A stretch of DNA of 64,000 nt from Emydura subglobosa (lineage: Eukaryota > Chordata > Testudines > Chelidae). Position 1 is the first letter of the stretch. Every line of letters starts with the position of its first letter. The position numbers and the translations under genes were made by a program. The stretch is taken from contig ML679956.1 in the NCBI GenBank assembly GCA_007922225.1, positions 76,535,775 through 76,599,774 on the forward strand, in the 5' to 3' direction. The notes under the pieces are model-generated. The model ran no database searches. It was not told the origin of the DNA and worked only from the letters and a program-made list of their open reading frames with translations. Positions 1 to 11,145 of this stretch are shown piece by piece.

Positions 1-159
1 TTGACCAACCCTAATAAATGGCCTAAGATGCACAGAAACATTTCTAGAGGAAAAAGGAAGCTAGTGGGATGGGTATTAGATCAAACTACATCAAAATATG
101 TGACTCTGATAGTCAAAGTTGACTCCTCTGCCATCCAATATCTTCCAGCTACTCTGGAG
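1..159. other. Unassigned sequence at window edge
   Basis: No repeat or gene is recognised here. A 66-codon open frame from the first base to 201 has no similarity I recognise and runs into the inverted-repeat element, so it is most likely chance. Confidence 0.4.
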
Positions 160-369
160 CAAATCTGGAGTAACTCTGGGCTTGTCTATACGAAGCGTTA
201 GTGCATGGTAATCAGGAGATCAAAGCAGAAGACAGAATTTTTGGTGCACAGTAGCAGGGTCTACATGGATAGTTTGCATGTGGCAAGCTAATGAGCCAGA
301 GATTTATATCCCAGTTTGCCATGCAGTAACTCACTGAATAGAAACAAGCCCAGAGTTACTCCAGATTTG
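160..369. repeat. Inverted-repeat (MITE-like) element with 26-base perfect arms
   Basis: The 26 bases at 160-185 are repeated exactly in reverse complement at 344-369, with about 158 bases between. Similarity continues inward: both arms read GGCTTGT and then a diverged GTTA(G/C)TGCATGG block. It also continues outward for several bases. Elements beginning GGGCTTGTCTA recur elsewhere in this window, so this is probably a non-autonomous DNA transposon. No target duplication could be fixed because the arms extend into the flanks. Confidence 0.65.
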
Positions 370-599
370 TACCAGAGATCAGAATTGGTCCCACTATCCC
401 TCCAAGACCATCTTTAGGAAAGCTTCTTGGAAAGCTCAATGCTGAATCAAATTGATTGCAGACCACGTTGGAGGAGGAAATGGGAACCCGTGACAAGTGG
501 AACTCAATGTTTTTGTTAAGGAGGCAACGTGGTGCTGGAGATGCCATCTCCTGGATGAAATGCAAAATTTCAGACATGACTCCTTTCAGTGGAGAGGTA

Positions 600-797
600 G
601 TAGTAGGAAACATAAGAAGTTCCCATAAGAAGTTGGTTGCGAGGATGGCATTTCCAGGATGGCTTTGGCTTCCTTGACCATGGGATGCTGTTCCAGGAAG
701 AAGGACTGCTAAGCAGAGATGGGGTCCACCTATCGAGGAAGAGGAAGAACTATTTGGATACAGACTGGCTGACCTAGTGAGGAGGGCTTTAAACTAG
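600..797 (+). pseudogene. CR1 ORF1 C-terminal remnant
   Basis: Only the last part of CR1 ORF1 is recognisable. A DGVHLS motif (about 710-730), typical of the end of the SGNH-esterase-like domain of CR1 ORF1, is followed after a frameshift by GYRLADLVRRALN and a TAG stop at 795-797. ORF1 protein is thought to bind RNA and support retrotransposition. Upstream reading frames are too disrupted to trace, so the start is approximate. Confidence 0.55.
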
Positions 798-950
798 GTT
801 TGAAGGGGGAAGGTGACCAGAGCCCACAGGTAAGTCAAAAAGACCTGGGAGAAGGGCTGGAATTTGGGGGGGAGCATGGGCTGTTATAACAGGGGTAGGG
901 TAGAGAAAGGACACAACTGGGGGGGGGGGAAGGGAGAATCAAATCAGTAT

Positions 951-1900
951 CTTAGATGTCTGTATTTGAATGTGAGAAGTATGGGGAATAAGCAGGAAGA
1001 ACCTGAGATGCTAGTAAATAAACACAATTGTGACATAGCTGGCATCACGGAGACATGGTGGGATAATACGCATGACTGGAATATTGCTATAGAAGAGTAC
1101 AGCTTGCTCAGGAGGGACAGGCAGGGGAAAGGGAGTGGGTGTTGCCTTATATATTAAAAATGTATACACTTGGACTGAGGTTAAGATGGAAACAGGATAC
1201 AGATGTGGTGAAAGTCTCTGGGTAAGGATAAAAGGAGTAAAAAATGACGGTGATGTCATGGTCGGGGTCTGCTACGGACCACCAAACCAGGAACAAGAGG
1301 TGGATGAAGCTTTTTTTAAACAACTAACAACATCATTCAAAGCACAGGACTTGGTGGTGATGGGGGACTTCAACACGTCAGATATCTGTTGGGAAAATAA
1401 CACAGCAGGGCACAGACTATCCAACAAGTTCTTGGAATGAATTTGAGACAATTTCTTATTTCAGAAAGCTGAGAAAGCTACTAGGGAGAAGCTGTTCTAG
1501 ATTTGATTTTGACAAACAGGGAGGAACTGGTTGAGAATTTGAAAGTGGAAGGCAGCTTGGGTGAAATCGATCACAAAATGATCGAGTACATAATTCTAAG
1601 GAATGGTAGGAGGGAGAGCAGCAAAATAAAGACAATGGATTTCAAGAAGGCAGACTTTAGCAAATTCAGGGAGTTGGTAGGTAAGATCCCATGGGAAGCA
1701 AGTCTAAGAGGAAAAACAATTGAAGACAGTTGGCGGTTTTTCAAACAGGCATTAAGGGCACAAAAGCAAACTATCCCATTGCGTAAGAAAGATAGGAAGT
1801 ATGTCAAGAGACCACCCTGGCTTAACCAGGAGATCTTAAGTGATCTAAAAGTAAAAAGAGTCCTACAAAAAGTGGAAACTAGGTCAAATTACAAAGGCTG
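951..1900 (+). pseudogene. CR1 ORF2 endonuclease domain, frameshifted
   Basis: An apurinic/apyrimidinic-type endonuclease that would nick the target DNA for priming. Recognisable motifs in order are LYLNVRSM (catalytic Asn region), ITETWW (metal-binding Glu), [26 protein letters not shown] and, after a gap, LDLILTN and a DH pair. In the usual SDH motif Ser is replaced by Ile (EIDHKMIE). One frameshift near 1140 separates the first two blocks, and stops near 1440-1500 separate the third. The linker towards the RT ([21 protein letters not shown]) is also typical of CR1 ORF2. Confidence 0.85.
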
Positions 1901-2106
1901 AATATAAACAAATAACACAAGTATGCAGGGACAAAATTAGAAAGGCCAAGGCACAAAATGAGATTAAACTAGCTAGAGATAAAGGGTAATAAGAAAACAT
2001 TCTACAAATACATTAGAGGCAAGAGGAAGACCAAGGACAGGGTAGGCCTGTTACTCAATGAGGGGGGGAAAAATAACAGAAAATGTGGAAATAGCAGGGG
2101 TGCTAA

Positions 2107-3426
2107 ATGACTTGTTTCGGTTTCACCAAGAAGGTTGGTGGCAACTGGACATCTAACATAGTGAATGCCGGTGATAATGAGGCAGGATCAGAAGCTGAAA
2201 TAGGGAAAGTAAAAGTTAAAGATTACTTAGACAAGTTAGATGTCTTCAAATCACCAGGACCTGATGAAATGCAACCTAGAATACTCAAGGGGCTGACTGA
2301 GGAGATATCTGAGCCATTAGCAACTATCTTTGAAAAGTCTTGGAAGACAGGAGGGATTCCAGAAGACTGGAAAAGGGCAACTATAGTGCCCATCTACAAC
2401 CTGGGGAATTATAGACCAATCAGCTTAACTTCTGTACCCGGAAAGATAATGGAGCAAATAATTCAGCAATCAATTTGCAAACATCTAGAAGATAATAAGG
2501 TGATAAGTAACAGTCAGCATGGATTTGTCAAGAACAAAGCATGTCAAACCAGCCTGATACCTTCCTTTGACAGGGCAACAAGCCTTGTGGATAGGGGGAG
2601 GCGGTAGATATGGTATATCTTGTAAGTAAGGCTTTTGATACTGTCCCGCATGACCTTCTCTTAAATAAACTAGGGAAATACAACCTAGATGGAGCTACTA
2701 TAAGATGGGTGCAAAACTGGTTCAAAAACCATTCCCAGAGAGTAGTTATCAATAGTTCACAGTCATTCTGGAAGGGCATAATGAGTGGGGTTCCACAGGG
2801 ATCAGTTCTGGGTCCAGTTCTGTTCAATATTTTCATCGATGAGTTAGATAATGGCATAGAGAGTACGCTTATTAAGTCTGCAGTCGATACCAAGCTGGGA
2901 GGGGTTGCAAGTGCTTTGGAGGATAGGATTATAATTCAGAATGAGCTGAAGAATTGGTCAGAGGTAAATAGGATGAAATTCAATAAGGACAAATGGAAAG
3001 TTCTCCACTTAGGAAGGAACAATCAGTTGCACATGTACAAAATGGGAAGTAACTGCCTAGGAAGGAATACTGCGGAAAGGGATCTGGGGGTCATAACGGA
3101 CCACAGCTAAATACGAGTCAACAGTGTAATGCTGTTGCAAAAAAAGCAAACATGATTCTGGCATGTATTGGCAGGAGTGTTGTAAGTAAGACACGAGTAG
3201 TAATTCGTCCACTCTACTCCACGCTGATCAGGCCTCAACTGGAGTATTGTGTCCAGTTCTAGGCGCCACATTTCAGGAAAGATGTGGACAAATTGGAGAA
3301 AGTCCAGAGAAGAGCAACAAAAATGATTAAAGGTCTAGAAGACATGACCTATGAGGCAAGACTGAAAGAACTGGGTTTGTTTAGCCTGGAGAAGAGAAGA
3401 CTGAGAGGGGACATGATCACAGCTTA
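2107..3426 (+). pseudogene. CR1 ORF2 reverse transcriptase and C-terminal domain, catalytic residues lost
   Basis: A non-LTR reverse transcriptase of the CR1 clade. Visible motifs are SPGPDEMQPRIL, NYRPISL, SQHGF, SKAFDTVPH (motif A), SGVPQGSVLGP (motif B) and motif C. Motif A normally carries LDFSKAFD; here a small deletion leaves LVSKAFD, so the first catalytic Asp is missing. Motif C reads SAVDTKLG where FADDTKLG is expected, so one Asp of the DD pair is gone. A frameshift falls near 2607. From 3118 the C-terminal region is readable ([20 protein letters not shown], then a stop where Trp is expected, then [23 protein letters not shown]). Confidence 0.88.
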
Positions 3427-3830
3427 ACCTCTGAGGACAGGACAAGAAGCAATGATCTTAAACGGCAGCGAGGGAGGTTTAGGTTGGATATTAGGAAAAA
3501 CTTTCTAACTGTCCGGGTGGTTAATTACTGAAATAAATTGCCTAAGGAGGTCATGAAATCTCCTTCATTGGAGATTTTTAAGAGCAGGTTAGACAAACAC
3601 CTGTCAGGGATGGTCTAGATATTATTTAGTCCAGCCATGAGTGCAGGGGACTGGATCAGATGATCTCTTGAGTTCCCTTCCAGCCCTACGATTGTAGGAT
3701 TCTATGACTGAGTTTGAGATGGTGACGAGACATGAAAGAGGGGATGTTATAGAGGTGGCTAGAGATATGAGACTGAACTGACTGGGGGACAGATGGTGTG
3801 TAGAGAGGAAGATTTAGGAATCACCTTGTA

Positions 3831-4206
3831 AGCGTTCTCTGCTGCCGCTCCTCCACTTCAGCCACCCTCTTTGTCACATATGACTCCAAGACCCTCTTGT
3901 TTAGCAATCCAGTGGAGTTTATGTACAGCAGGCGGTCCCTCCACCTTCTTATCACATGTAGTTTGGCTAGCTGCCTCAGGCACTTCTGCATTCAGGCAGG
4001 TAGCGCCTCTGCTCCCGTTCCGCTCCCTGCCTTCCCCCTACTTCCTTCACCTGGGCCTGTTTATAGCCCCTGGTTAATTAGGCAGACAGCTGTTTCCCCT
4101 TCACCAATCAGGTGCAGGTGTACCTAGCTAGCTCCAATTTACCTCCCTCAATTGGGGCCGGAGTGACAGAGGGCTGGCTAAGGGGTTGCTACCCAGCACG
4201 CTGTCA
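3831..4206 (-). repeat. LTR-like fragment
   Basis: Read on the minus strand this starts TGTGACAGCG, the same first eight bases as the better-defined LTR-like insertion at 30268-30891. It has a TATA-like CTATAAACAG near 4056-4066, some 140 bases in, followed by GC-rich sequence. The far end is undefined and no target duplication was found. No internal coding region lies beside it, so it would be a solo or truncated LTR. It could be another promoter-bearing repeat. Confidence 0.4.
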
Positions 4207-5417
4207 CACATCCACAAAGAGGTAGTAGCTGAAACCTAGTGTATAATGCTGCTTGTTGCTGTTCAACCTCTTACACATTCCACCCCAAAGCTGGTCGCAC
4301 TTTAGTGGTGGGTTGAGTGATTACGCTATGACACATTCTGAGCCTCATTCATCAGTATACTTTGGCTATCTCTTGTCACTCCAGCCATGTGAAGCAGCCA
4401 TGAACCTGGCTTCAGTGGCTGGTTATGCCAGGTTTACAACTGTTTGGCCTTGCTGGAGTGGTACAAAGCCCACGGTTGAATCAGGCCCAAAGTTTGTAAC
4501 ATACTTTGGAACCCCTTTGGGGGAAAGGACCCAGGGATGTGTCAGACGCCATCATTAAGCGTATCAGCAAGAGGTATGAAATCCAGGATTTTCAGGAACG
4601 CACTAACAGCTGAAAGCCTGAGCCCTGTAGCTATTTGGATTCTGAGCCAAACAATTTGTCCTGCCTTTATATAGAACTAACAGTGACATTAGCCAACTTT
4701 GGCCAATTCACACATCCATTTTTACATGCTTTCCTTGGCCTCTCCATACACAGCATTAGAACTCAGTTTCCTGTACGGATTCTTCAAGTCAAGTGGCTAA
4801 AAACGATTAGCACTAAATTACTGATTGCAGGCAAAGGTCAATGAATCAGGAACTTTCCTACGGCATCAATACCCTATCCCCAAACAGCCAACTTCTTTAA
4901 AAATAGACCCGTTGCCTTTTTTTTACACAGAGTTTCAAGCCAACGTTCCCAAATCTCACCCTGGTGGGACGCCAAGATTTGGTTTCACCATGCATATGAT
5001 TCTCATTTAGAAGACACATACTAAGATGAATCAATGTCAAAGGCTGATTTAAACAGACCAATTCTGCAGCGAGCTAATAACTCATGCACAACAAGGTATT
5101 TTGTTTGCTAGCGCTAAACAAATTATGGATGTTAAATAAATATCTCCCGCCTGCTTAAACCGGTCAAAGCAAGAGGAAGTGCCCGGCTGCATTTAATAAA
5201 AATGTTGTGTAAAATGAGACCATCACAGATGGCAAGGTTTATTTTTTTGTTTTCTAAAGGGCTGTTTTAATTTTTATTGAGGCTCGGTAATTTCTCTACT
5301 TGTTTGATTTCCCCAAGACTATGTTCCAGCAAAAATAGGTGCCCCAGCTTGCATGACTGAGTCTGTGCTGAAATTCTCATCTGGGAGGGGTTTTTTTGGG
5401 CTTCTTCATATGATACC
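4207..5417. other. No recognisable gene or repeat
   Basis: About 1.2 kb of ordinary base composition. Short open frames (the longest about 100 codons at 4253-4558) show no domain or compositional signature. I see no convincing repeat family here. Confidence 0.5.
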
Positions 5418-5494
5418 CGGCCCAGTGCTCATTGAAGTCAATGATAGTCTTTTCGCTGACTTCAGAGAGCTTTGGATCAGGCCCAGACGATCTG
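5418..5494. repeat. Short palindromic repeat (TGATCCAAAGC family)
   Basis: An imperfect foldback of about 77 bases. The right arm, read in reverse complement, gives GGGCCTGATCCAAAGCTC and a TGAAGTCA core; the left arm carries the matching GGCCCAG and TTGAAGTCAATG blocks. The same palindrome recurs at 21021-21096 and, split by insertions, at 38198-38585. Confidence 0.65.
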
Positions 5495-5580
5495 ATCAAA
5501 CTCCTAATGAAATCAATAGAATAATTCCCGTTGAACCTTAATGGGAGTTGAATTGGATTCATGCATTCTTTGTCCCAGAT

Positions 5581-5985
5581 TTGAGCTGGTTGAAAAATAC
5601 TTTCTGCCAACATTTTGAAACAAAATGAAAAATGTTCGTGTTTGTTTGAAATTTTTTCTGAGTTTTTCAGTGAAGTGAAAAAAACCACACTCTTTTGTTG
5701 CAGTTTTTAGTTTTTGTTTCTTTCTCTCTCTCTCTTCCTCCCCCACCCCCTTTTATTTTGGGAAAAAAAGAGAGAGAAAGCAGGGGGGGAAGGGGGAAAA
5801 TGGAAAACTTTTTGGTTTTGTGTTTCTTTTCAAAAACAGGAAAACCTCAACCAAAACAAACAAAAATAATCCAACCGTTTTCCCATGAAAAGTGGTTCTT
5901 GGAGCAAATTGTCAGTGAAAATTGGCATTTCAGTCCAAACGACATTTTTAATTGAAATAAATGTCCCTGTTATTTTTTTCACCCA
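5581..5985. mobile_element. AT-rich foldback element, hAT-like MITE
   Basis: Starts with GAGCTGGTTGAAAAA and ends with a degenerate inverted copy (TTTTTTTCACCCAACCA). In between lie long runs mixing GAAAA and TTTTC words. The start matches a family present about a dozen times in the window, whose best copies have CAGAGCTGG-like termini and 8-base target duplications, as in hAT transposons. It has no coding capacity. Confidence 0.6.
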
Positions 5986-5989
5986 ACCA

Positions 5990-6575
5990 TCTGCCCCTCA
6001 GATCCTGCAGTGAGCTCTGTGCAGACAGAACCCAGAGTCCTTAGAAAGACCCGCTGATGCCAATCTAAGTGCAGGACCCAGGTGCATAGAACTCATCACA
6101 CTGTTAGGGCCTATGTTTTCAGGAGGCCCTTTTCTCCCCCATATAGCCCGTTAAAACAGGGCGCTGGTTCTAGGGTACATGAACAACGCAGAGAACCTGT
6201 TCCAAAGCTGACCCTTTAGCATTAGGCTCTGCCTCACTTGCACCTGGTTTAGCAATGGTGGTGGGATTGAGTTCAGGACTCAGGGGTCCTGCACGGTTAC
6301 AGTTTTTAAGGAGCCTGTGGGTTATAGTGAGTTAGCACAAGGGGAGATGATGTTTCATCACTTCTAGGCAGAGGGCAAGGAGCTTGCTGGGATGGCCTTC
6401 AAGAAGCAGGAGCCTCAGCGGCAAGGGCTGTTATAGACAGTCTAGAAGGTGGACTGTGGGAAGCCCTGTACCAAGGCTGAAAGGAGTATTTGAGCCCAGG
6501 GATTGGGCTGAAGAATCATCAGGTGCAACCCCATAAAGGAGGGCATCAGATGCATTCAGGTTGTGGCCAGTGCTA
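5990..6575. other. No recognisable feature
   Basis: About 590 bases between two AT-rich elements. I recognise neither a coding region nor a repeat family. Confidence 0.45.
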
Positions 6576-6589
6576 GTCGACACTTTGCC

Positions 6590-6895
6590 AGTGCAATGTT
6601 TTTTTCTGTTGGGAAATGCTGTTTTGTTGAATCTGAAACATCCAGTAGCAACATGTTGATTTTGATGAAATTTAATCTTATCCAAACCAAAAAACAACAC
6701 AAAAAAGTTCCATTTTGACACCATTCTTTTGGAAACATTTATTGAGAAATTCCTTTTATTTTATATTATAACAAATATTTTTAAAATGGTGACATTGAAA
6801 TGAAATGTTTGGATTGATTTTATTTTGTTTTGTGGTGGGAACATTCTGAATTCTTTTTTCTTTCGATTTGGAACAAAGCACGTTTTGAAATTAAG
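6590..6895. repeat. AT-rich element remnant
   Basis: Composition and word usage (TTTTGTTGAAT, TTTGATGAAATTT, TGAAATGAAATG) resemble the AT-rich foldback elements nearby, but neither terminus can be placed. It is probably an old, end-eroded copy. Confidence 0.35.
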
Positions 6896-6900
6896 AAATG

Positions 6901-7370
6901 TCCTGTGAGATTCCGGTTCCTGCTCTACTCTAATAGTGACCCAGCAGTAGCTGGAGGTGAGGGAGACTGGTTTTGAAAAGTTGTTGCTTTGTTAATAATC
7001 CATGTCCAGGAAAAGGAAAATTAATTTGAAAGCCCCGGCTGTGGTGGCTTGATTGATTGATTAGGAGAAGAAGGTAAACCGGGGCAGCAGACGGGCCCTG
7101 CTGCACTGTCAGACTTCTCTGAGGTATCCTGATAAAGTTTACTAAAAAGGAGAAAACCCGCACATCTGTACCACAAGCACAACAAATAGACAATTAAGAA
7201 TTTTTTCAGCTATAAATGAATGAATGAAACATGCTACAGCCAGCAAAGCAAACACTGAGGTGGAAAAAGAGATGAGGATGGCTTTTAAGAGCTTTAAAAT
7301 GAAAACCAAGATCACTTTTAATTCTATTTGGTATCAGATTCCTTTTCTGTTATATGTTGCGATTAATGAT
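6901..7370. other. No recognisable feature
   Basis: 470 bases with no repeat or open frame that I can assign. Confidence 0.4.
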
Positions 7371-7371
7371 T

Positions 7372-7705
7372 AGAGCTGGTCGGGAAATGATTGCTCCCGC
7401 CCCATGGAAAAACTTAGACAAAAATGGAAACTCTTCATTTAACTGAAATTCTTGGAGCTCTTTTTTTTTTTTTTTTTTTTTTTGGGGGGGGGGGGGGAAA
7501 TAATGATGATGAGAAAGGCATATGCATGTGTGTGTGTCTGTTTTGTTTGTTTTGTTAAAACCCTTTTTTTTTTTTTCTTTTTTTTTGCCAAAAAGCTATT
7601 TTCCATTTTTTTTAAATGGAAAATGGCTTTTTGGTAAATAATTTTTAAAAATCCTTTTTCATCAAAAATCTTTTTTTTCAAACAAAAGCCCCCAAAACTT
7701 CAACC
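7372..7705. mobile_element. AT-rich foldback element, hAT-like, with homopolymer expansion
   Basis: Begins TAGAGCTGGTCGGGAAA, one of the clearest left termini of the AT-rich family. The interior holds a run of 23 T then 14 G (7461-7497) and further T runs near 7565-7590. The right end is eroded and merges into sequence leading to the TAA microsatellite. Homopolymers of this length are prone to slippage and sequencing error. Confidence 0.55.
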
Positions 7706-7710
7706 CACAA

Positions 7711-7730
7711 TAATAATAATAATAATAATG
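7711..7730. repeat. (TAA)n microsatellite
   Basis: Seven tandem TAA/AAT units directly after the AT-rich element. Confidence 0.9.
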
Positions 7731-7739
7731 TACACTTGC

Positions 7740-10700
7740 ACTGGTACATCCTGCCTTTTTCTTGTTGTTGGGTTATGGTAGTGCCTGGAGACCCCCAGTG
7801 AGATGAATGTCCTGTTCTGCTGACTCCTTGCATCTTGATACCAAGGAGGGATGCCAACGTGAGCCTCCTAAATGAAAAAAAGATATCCCTGCAAGTCAAG
7901 CTCTGAGAATGGGTTGAGAAAGGGAGGTAGATGGGGGACAAAATGGGAGGCATCTCAGAGGATCACCCCCAAAAAAGTAGTGCTTGGTTCTCATTTACAC
8001 TATGGCCCCTTAACATTGCTCTTGCAGCATAAAGAGTTTAATGAGTGCAGCTGTTCATTGGGATTTTATTCTCTCTTCATTTACGGCTTTTATGAACTGC
8101 CTTTCTACTGCAGAGCAAACACAGATGTAGGCAGGGCACTTCCCTAGCATTCTGTCTGATTGTTATACGTGCCGCGCCCACTTGGTATTCATCAGTCCAG
8201 CAGCATCTAAACTTGGCTTGGGCTTGGAGTGAAGCACGGTCCCGCTCTGGTGCCTGGAAAACATCTGCTAGGGTGGGGAAGAGGAACAACCAACTAAAGA
8301 GAGAGGAGGACAAATCTTCCCCCCACCCTCCTCCAAGCTCACTTACCGGCTGCCACCTCTGGTAGCTGAAGGGAGGAGCTCGCTTTGGGATGTGTACAAA
8401 AGGATCCAGCCCTAAAGTATCCCCTAAATAACAGCCCAAAGCTTCATCTCCCAGCACCCTAACTCAACCAATATGCCCACCGAAGAGAGGATGCCTTTTG
8501 CCTGGATCAGCAAGGATTGAGTAAATAACACATAAGGACTTTCAGGAATCAGCTCAGTACCATTTTAAAGCAAGACTGGCTACAAACCGTGCTGTGGAGT
8601 GATGGGTACCATGCCTGGGCTACAAATGCACAGACTGATGTGACCAGGGCAAGAGTCCCTCCTGGGCAGAGGGTCAGCACTAGGACTAGACACCCACTAA
8701 GGTCTTGGAACTGGGTGGCTTGCCCTGGAAGGGCTAGAGGGCCTGAAGCTGGCCAACCCTGATTACTAAGAGACATGACTGATGGGTTGAGCTGCTGGAA
8801 GCTGCATTGAGGGGGCAGGATGATCAGGGAGAGTATAGGGATTTGGGACCATGATTCCAGCTGGGAAGAGCTGGGGGCAGCCTGATAAGGCAGGAGAGAC
8901 CCTAAGCAAACTGTAGGACAAAGGGAAGGAAGTGCAAAAGTCTCCGGGCAGGGAGGCCTGTTTAGTAACTAAGGCCCCAGAGTTATGGGTTATTACACTT
9001 GCCCAGGCATCCAGGCTCTTTTAGAAAAGATAGAACTGAGGCCCGAGAGACTAAAGTCTTTGACTAATGGCTAGATTTCTTCAGTAGACCGAGAAACCAG
9101 CGTCGCTGCCAGAGAGTACCGCCAATGCAGCTAATGAGCCAGTCTCTGAATGAGCGAAGGAATGAAAAAATTAAATGGATATCAAATGTGAAGGCCCAAT
9201 ATGCTGTGACAGCTCCATTAGACAAATAGGGAACTTCAGGAAATCTAATATTGTGATGAAATGAAGTTAGTTCTATGTGTAAAAGGGAAGCTGACTATAA
9301 GAAATACAGCTTTGGGCAAAATATTGTAATGTTTGACAGGGTTTTTACCTCATCGGCAATGCTGTTCGGCAAGAAAGGGGTTGCATTCATGTTGATTTTC
9401 TTTAGTGTAAGTAACAAAGCGAAGAAGTAAAGCTAATATTTGCAATCAAGCATGCTTATGCTCTCAAGTCCATGAATACATCTATGCTGAAAAAGGTAGT
9501 AACTAAAAGAAACTGAAACTAAATAGTGTGTTTAGAAGGCCACTGGAATTCTGAATGGGATAATCTGAAATGCAACTCTCCGATTAATAATGCCCAGACT
9601 CAGCTCAGCCATACGTACCAAGGTCCCACCATTGTTGTTAAAACAAGAAGAACAGACGTGGAAAATGTATACAGCTGTTCTAGCCTGCTGGAGAACACCA
9701 GGTGTTGAAGTGACTTTGCATTGGATAGTGATCGAGGATAAATATGATTTTCTATTGTGGTTGTGTGATTTGATTCCGAAAACCAGAATGGTTATATTAA
9801 CCCATTTTCTACTCTATGTTGGCCAAATCATAATTATTCTTCCTCTAGCTTTAGTCCCATATATATGGGGTAGCTCCTCAAGTCCTCTTTCTCCATGCCA
9901 GTCAGTCTTGAAGCAGTTCCTTGGAAACTCAGCAACAAATCAAATTCTTTCTGTATGACACTGTATGACATCTACTGCCTAGGTTTGGGTCTCCCAACCT
10001 TTCTGTAACTTCTTCTAGGACTGATGCTGCTATTTTTGCCTTCTTGTATCCTGTCCAATTAGCAGCTGTGAAGGATATTTAATAAAACCCTATAAAACTA
10101 AATTCACTCTTGAGTCCTTTTCTTTAATTAAGCAATCAAAGTTAAAATAACCTAAAGACAGGTGGTACAGGTAGTCAGTTAAGTAGTTGCCTAAGTTTTA
10201 TTCTGAGTTTATTTTCTGTGAATAAAGCCAGACCCCAATGAGGGGTACTTTGATCACAGAAGAAATGTGAAAAGTCTGGGTGAGGGGAGCTGAAGAGGGG
10301 AAAACTGAGGCAGGGTGCTGCAGAGTGATCTCTGGCCATTGAGGAGTACTCAGGCGGTGGCTGACCCTATTACAGCCTTGGTAGGAGGATATAAGTGTTC
10401 CATGGAAAATGTGCTGCCCCGCCTGCAGTGGAGTGAATTCTACCCAAAGTACCTAACTTAATGAGAGAAATAGAATCCTGTGATTCATCTTTTATGGCTT
10501 ATTCCCCCACCCACCCCCCAAAAAATCAGTTCTGGCACCTTAAATTCCAATCTCACTGCCTGAAACAATTGCAAGTTTATGATGATAAACAACAAAAGAA
10601 TCCAAAGATATTTAAAAGACTCACTTAACCCTTTAATTGGAGGATTGATGTATTTCACATTAAAATATCCCACTTTTGGGGGATTCAGAAGAGCATCCAC

Positions 10701-10840
10701 AGTTACAGTGAGTCACCCAGCCTCTAAGCTCTGCCCACCATACTGATGTTTTCTAGAGAGGCGGCCTGCACTGTCTCCTCAGGCTCCTTGGAAAATTGCT
10801 TGGGGTCCAGAATGGGAGACAAGAAATGTTCTCACAGAGC
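7740..10840. other. 3.1 kb without recognisable genes or repeats
   Basis: Open frames up to 126 codons (8077-8457, minus; 9590-9958, plus) show no domain, no splice context and no codon-level signature I can defend. A purine-rich stretch at 8760-8990 looks vaguely LTR-like but has no definable ends. Confidence 0.45.
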
Positions 10841-10849
10841 TAGATCCAG

Positions 10850-11145
10850 AACTGGGTAGAACTTTTTCACTTGAAACGTTTGTTCCCACAGAAAATGGCT
10901 TTTTAATCAAAAGGCAATTTTTTTTGGGGGGGGAGGGGGGTGAAATTGGGAGGTGGGGAGGAGTTATTAAAAAAAAGCTGAAGATGTTGTGATTTAAGGT
11001 TGCACATTTTTCAATGTTGGCGTTTTTGGTTTTTCAACGAAAACACAACAAATTCTGAAGCGAACTTTTCCACAAAAATGATTCTGTTGTTGCTCTTAAT
11101 TGTTTCATGGGAAAATAAAAGCACCTTTCCCAACCACTTCAACTA
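10850..11145. mobile_element. AT-rich foldback element, hAT-like
   Basis: The left side carries GAACTGGGTAGAACTTTTTC and the right side, reversed, GAAGTGGTTGGGAAAGG, matching the degenerate termini of the family. A G-rich run (about 10926-10940) and mixed GAAAA/TTTTC words fill the interior. No coding capacity. Confidence 0.5.

Larger units (their letters stand above)
395..3708 (+). mobile_element. Near full-length CR1 LINE, inactive
   Basis: A sense-strand CR1 retrotransposon in canonical order: the end of ORF1 (stop at 795-797), an AP endonuclease from about 951, a reverse transcriptase from about 2107, a C-terminal domain, then a 3' end with the CR1-type ATTCTATGA tail near 3699-3707. CR1 copies itself by target-primed reverse transcription and usually leaves 5'-truncated copies; more than 3 kb is long for one. 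The 5' boundary is uncertain, since recognisable CR1 starts somewhere between 395 and 650. Frameshifts near 1140, 1440, 1900 and 2607 and several stops make it non-functional. Confidence 0.85.

Noticed and set aside
7439..7681. Lys-rich and Phe-rich open frames
   Set aside because: Homopolymer T and G runs translated on both strands.
8077..8457. 126-codon minus-strand open frame
   Set aside because: No motif or conserved pattern that I can see, and no neighbouring exon-like features.
8760..8990. Possible LTR
   Set aside because: Purine-rich and superficially LTR-like, but no TG/CA ends, duplication or promoter signal could be placed.
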